Below, one piece after another: positions 63,532 to 64,000 of a stretch of 64,000 nt of DNA. A program made the position numbers and the translations under genes. Each line of letters starts with the position of its first letter. Within the stretch, counting starts at the first letter, position 1. The notes below the pieces were generated by a model. That model searched no databases and was not told the DNA's origin. It was given only the letters and a program-made list of their open reading frames with translations. Source of the DNA: Oncomelania hupensis (Eukaryota; Mollusca; Gastropoda; Littorinimorpha; Pomatiopsidae); NCBI GenBank assembly GCA_036898135.1, contig CM072511.1, forward strand, positions 161,999,314-162,063,313, given 5' to 3'.

Positions 63532-64000
63532 TGTTACACTCTGTTTGATGATGGTGTTTTCTATCAGTATCTGATTCAGCCCCGATGCTTGAATTCCTGA
63601 TAGTTGTGTAACTCAGATTCGTTTATTCACACAGCCCGTCCAAACAGCATACAAGTCACAAAGTCGACGTATGAAGTTTTCCACTTTTATTCAGCACACA
63701 TCAACAACTGCATACAATTCTCAACTGAACTCAACAACTTTCACAGCAACTCTCCGAATCACTATCAACAACTTTACTCTCTCTATCAACAATCTCGGCA
63801 CACGATTAAATAACCTCTCTCTTTTCCGGAAAGATTTCGAATACCGTAGAAATGACGTACTGCCACCAATCGAACTAAAGATCGTCATCACTGACTTACG
63901 TCATACTTCTCTCTTCCTGCCAAAAGAATGTTCTCCATTATCTACGACCATCAAGAAACTTCGATCGATAGTAAACAAACAGATCCAGAAGATTCTACAA
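63532..64000 (-). repeat. 5' LTR, Gmr1-like copy 3 (partial, runs off window)
   Basis: The 469 visible bp match 58478-58946. The primer site TGGGGGTCAAGCC lies just inside, near 63515-63528. Confidence 0.95.

Larger units (their letters stand above)
58478..64000 (-). mobile_element. Gmr1-like LTR retrotransposon, copy 3 (cut by window end)
   Basis: 3' LTR 58478-59114 (637 bp), internal region, and the first 469 bp of the 5' LTR from 63532 to the window edge. The overlapping LTR parts look identical over the visible stretch, so this is probably the youngest copy. ORF intact except for the shared RT deletion. The right target duplication is outside the window; the left flank is ggcagac. Confidence 0.93.

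Overview
This window looks like a transposon-rich invertebrate animal genome. Its mix of LINEs (CR1/Rex1, RTE, I and L2/CR1-like), Gmr1-like LTR elements and hAT, pogo-like and DDE_Tnp_4 DNA transposons would fit a mollusc, but the species cannot be read from the sequence. There is no bacterial-style gene organisation. I could support one probable host gene; nearly everything else is mobile or tandemly repeated DNA.

Host gene (+ strand, about 368-28810, 5' end off-window). Three short upstream exons (368-447, 7863-7926, 9738-9817) and a long last exon (27473-28810) have canonical splice sites and compatible phases. The short exons each encode a V-K-T-E sumoylation consensus; the last exon encodes 14 near-identical C2H2 zinc fingers. 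Introns are filled with nested transposons, and the last intron is about 17.7 kb.

Left part (1-12000): a 42-bp minisatellite grown out of the first exon's splice donor; a palindromic MITE holding a solo LTR that itself holds a 1.5-kb DNA transposon; a 38-bp satellite split by a Rex1-like LINE; three non-autonomous hAT-like elements with perfect 6-bp target duplications; a pogo-like element; two more minisatellites. Middle (12000-38600): a decayed LINE with an SGNH-type ORF1 and an EN-RT ORF2, cut by a solo LTR; a full Gmr1-like LTR element (copy 1); RTE fragments; an hAT-like element sitting in a DDE_Tnp_4 transposase pseudogene. Right part (38700-64000): an RTE-type LINE split by Gmr1-like copy 2 and by an intact CR1-like LINE; an LTR fragment with a tRNA-Lys-type primer site; a full-length I-type LINE in a 45-bp minisatellite; a tRNA/5S hybrid SINE; and Gmr1-like copy 3, cut by the window edge.

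The most striking system is the Gmr1-like family (three internal copies, two solo LTRs). Its single ORF encodes Gag with a SCAN-like capsid part, protease and integrase, in that order, followed by only the two edges of a reverse transcriptase. The same deletion is present in all three copies, so the family appears to have multiplied after losing its own RT core and must borrow one. Between 5' LTR and gag each copy carries a tandem array of perfect metazoan heat-shock elements (2, 3 and 6 exact copies), suggesting stress-driven expression.
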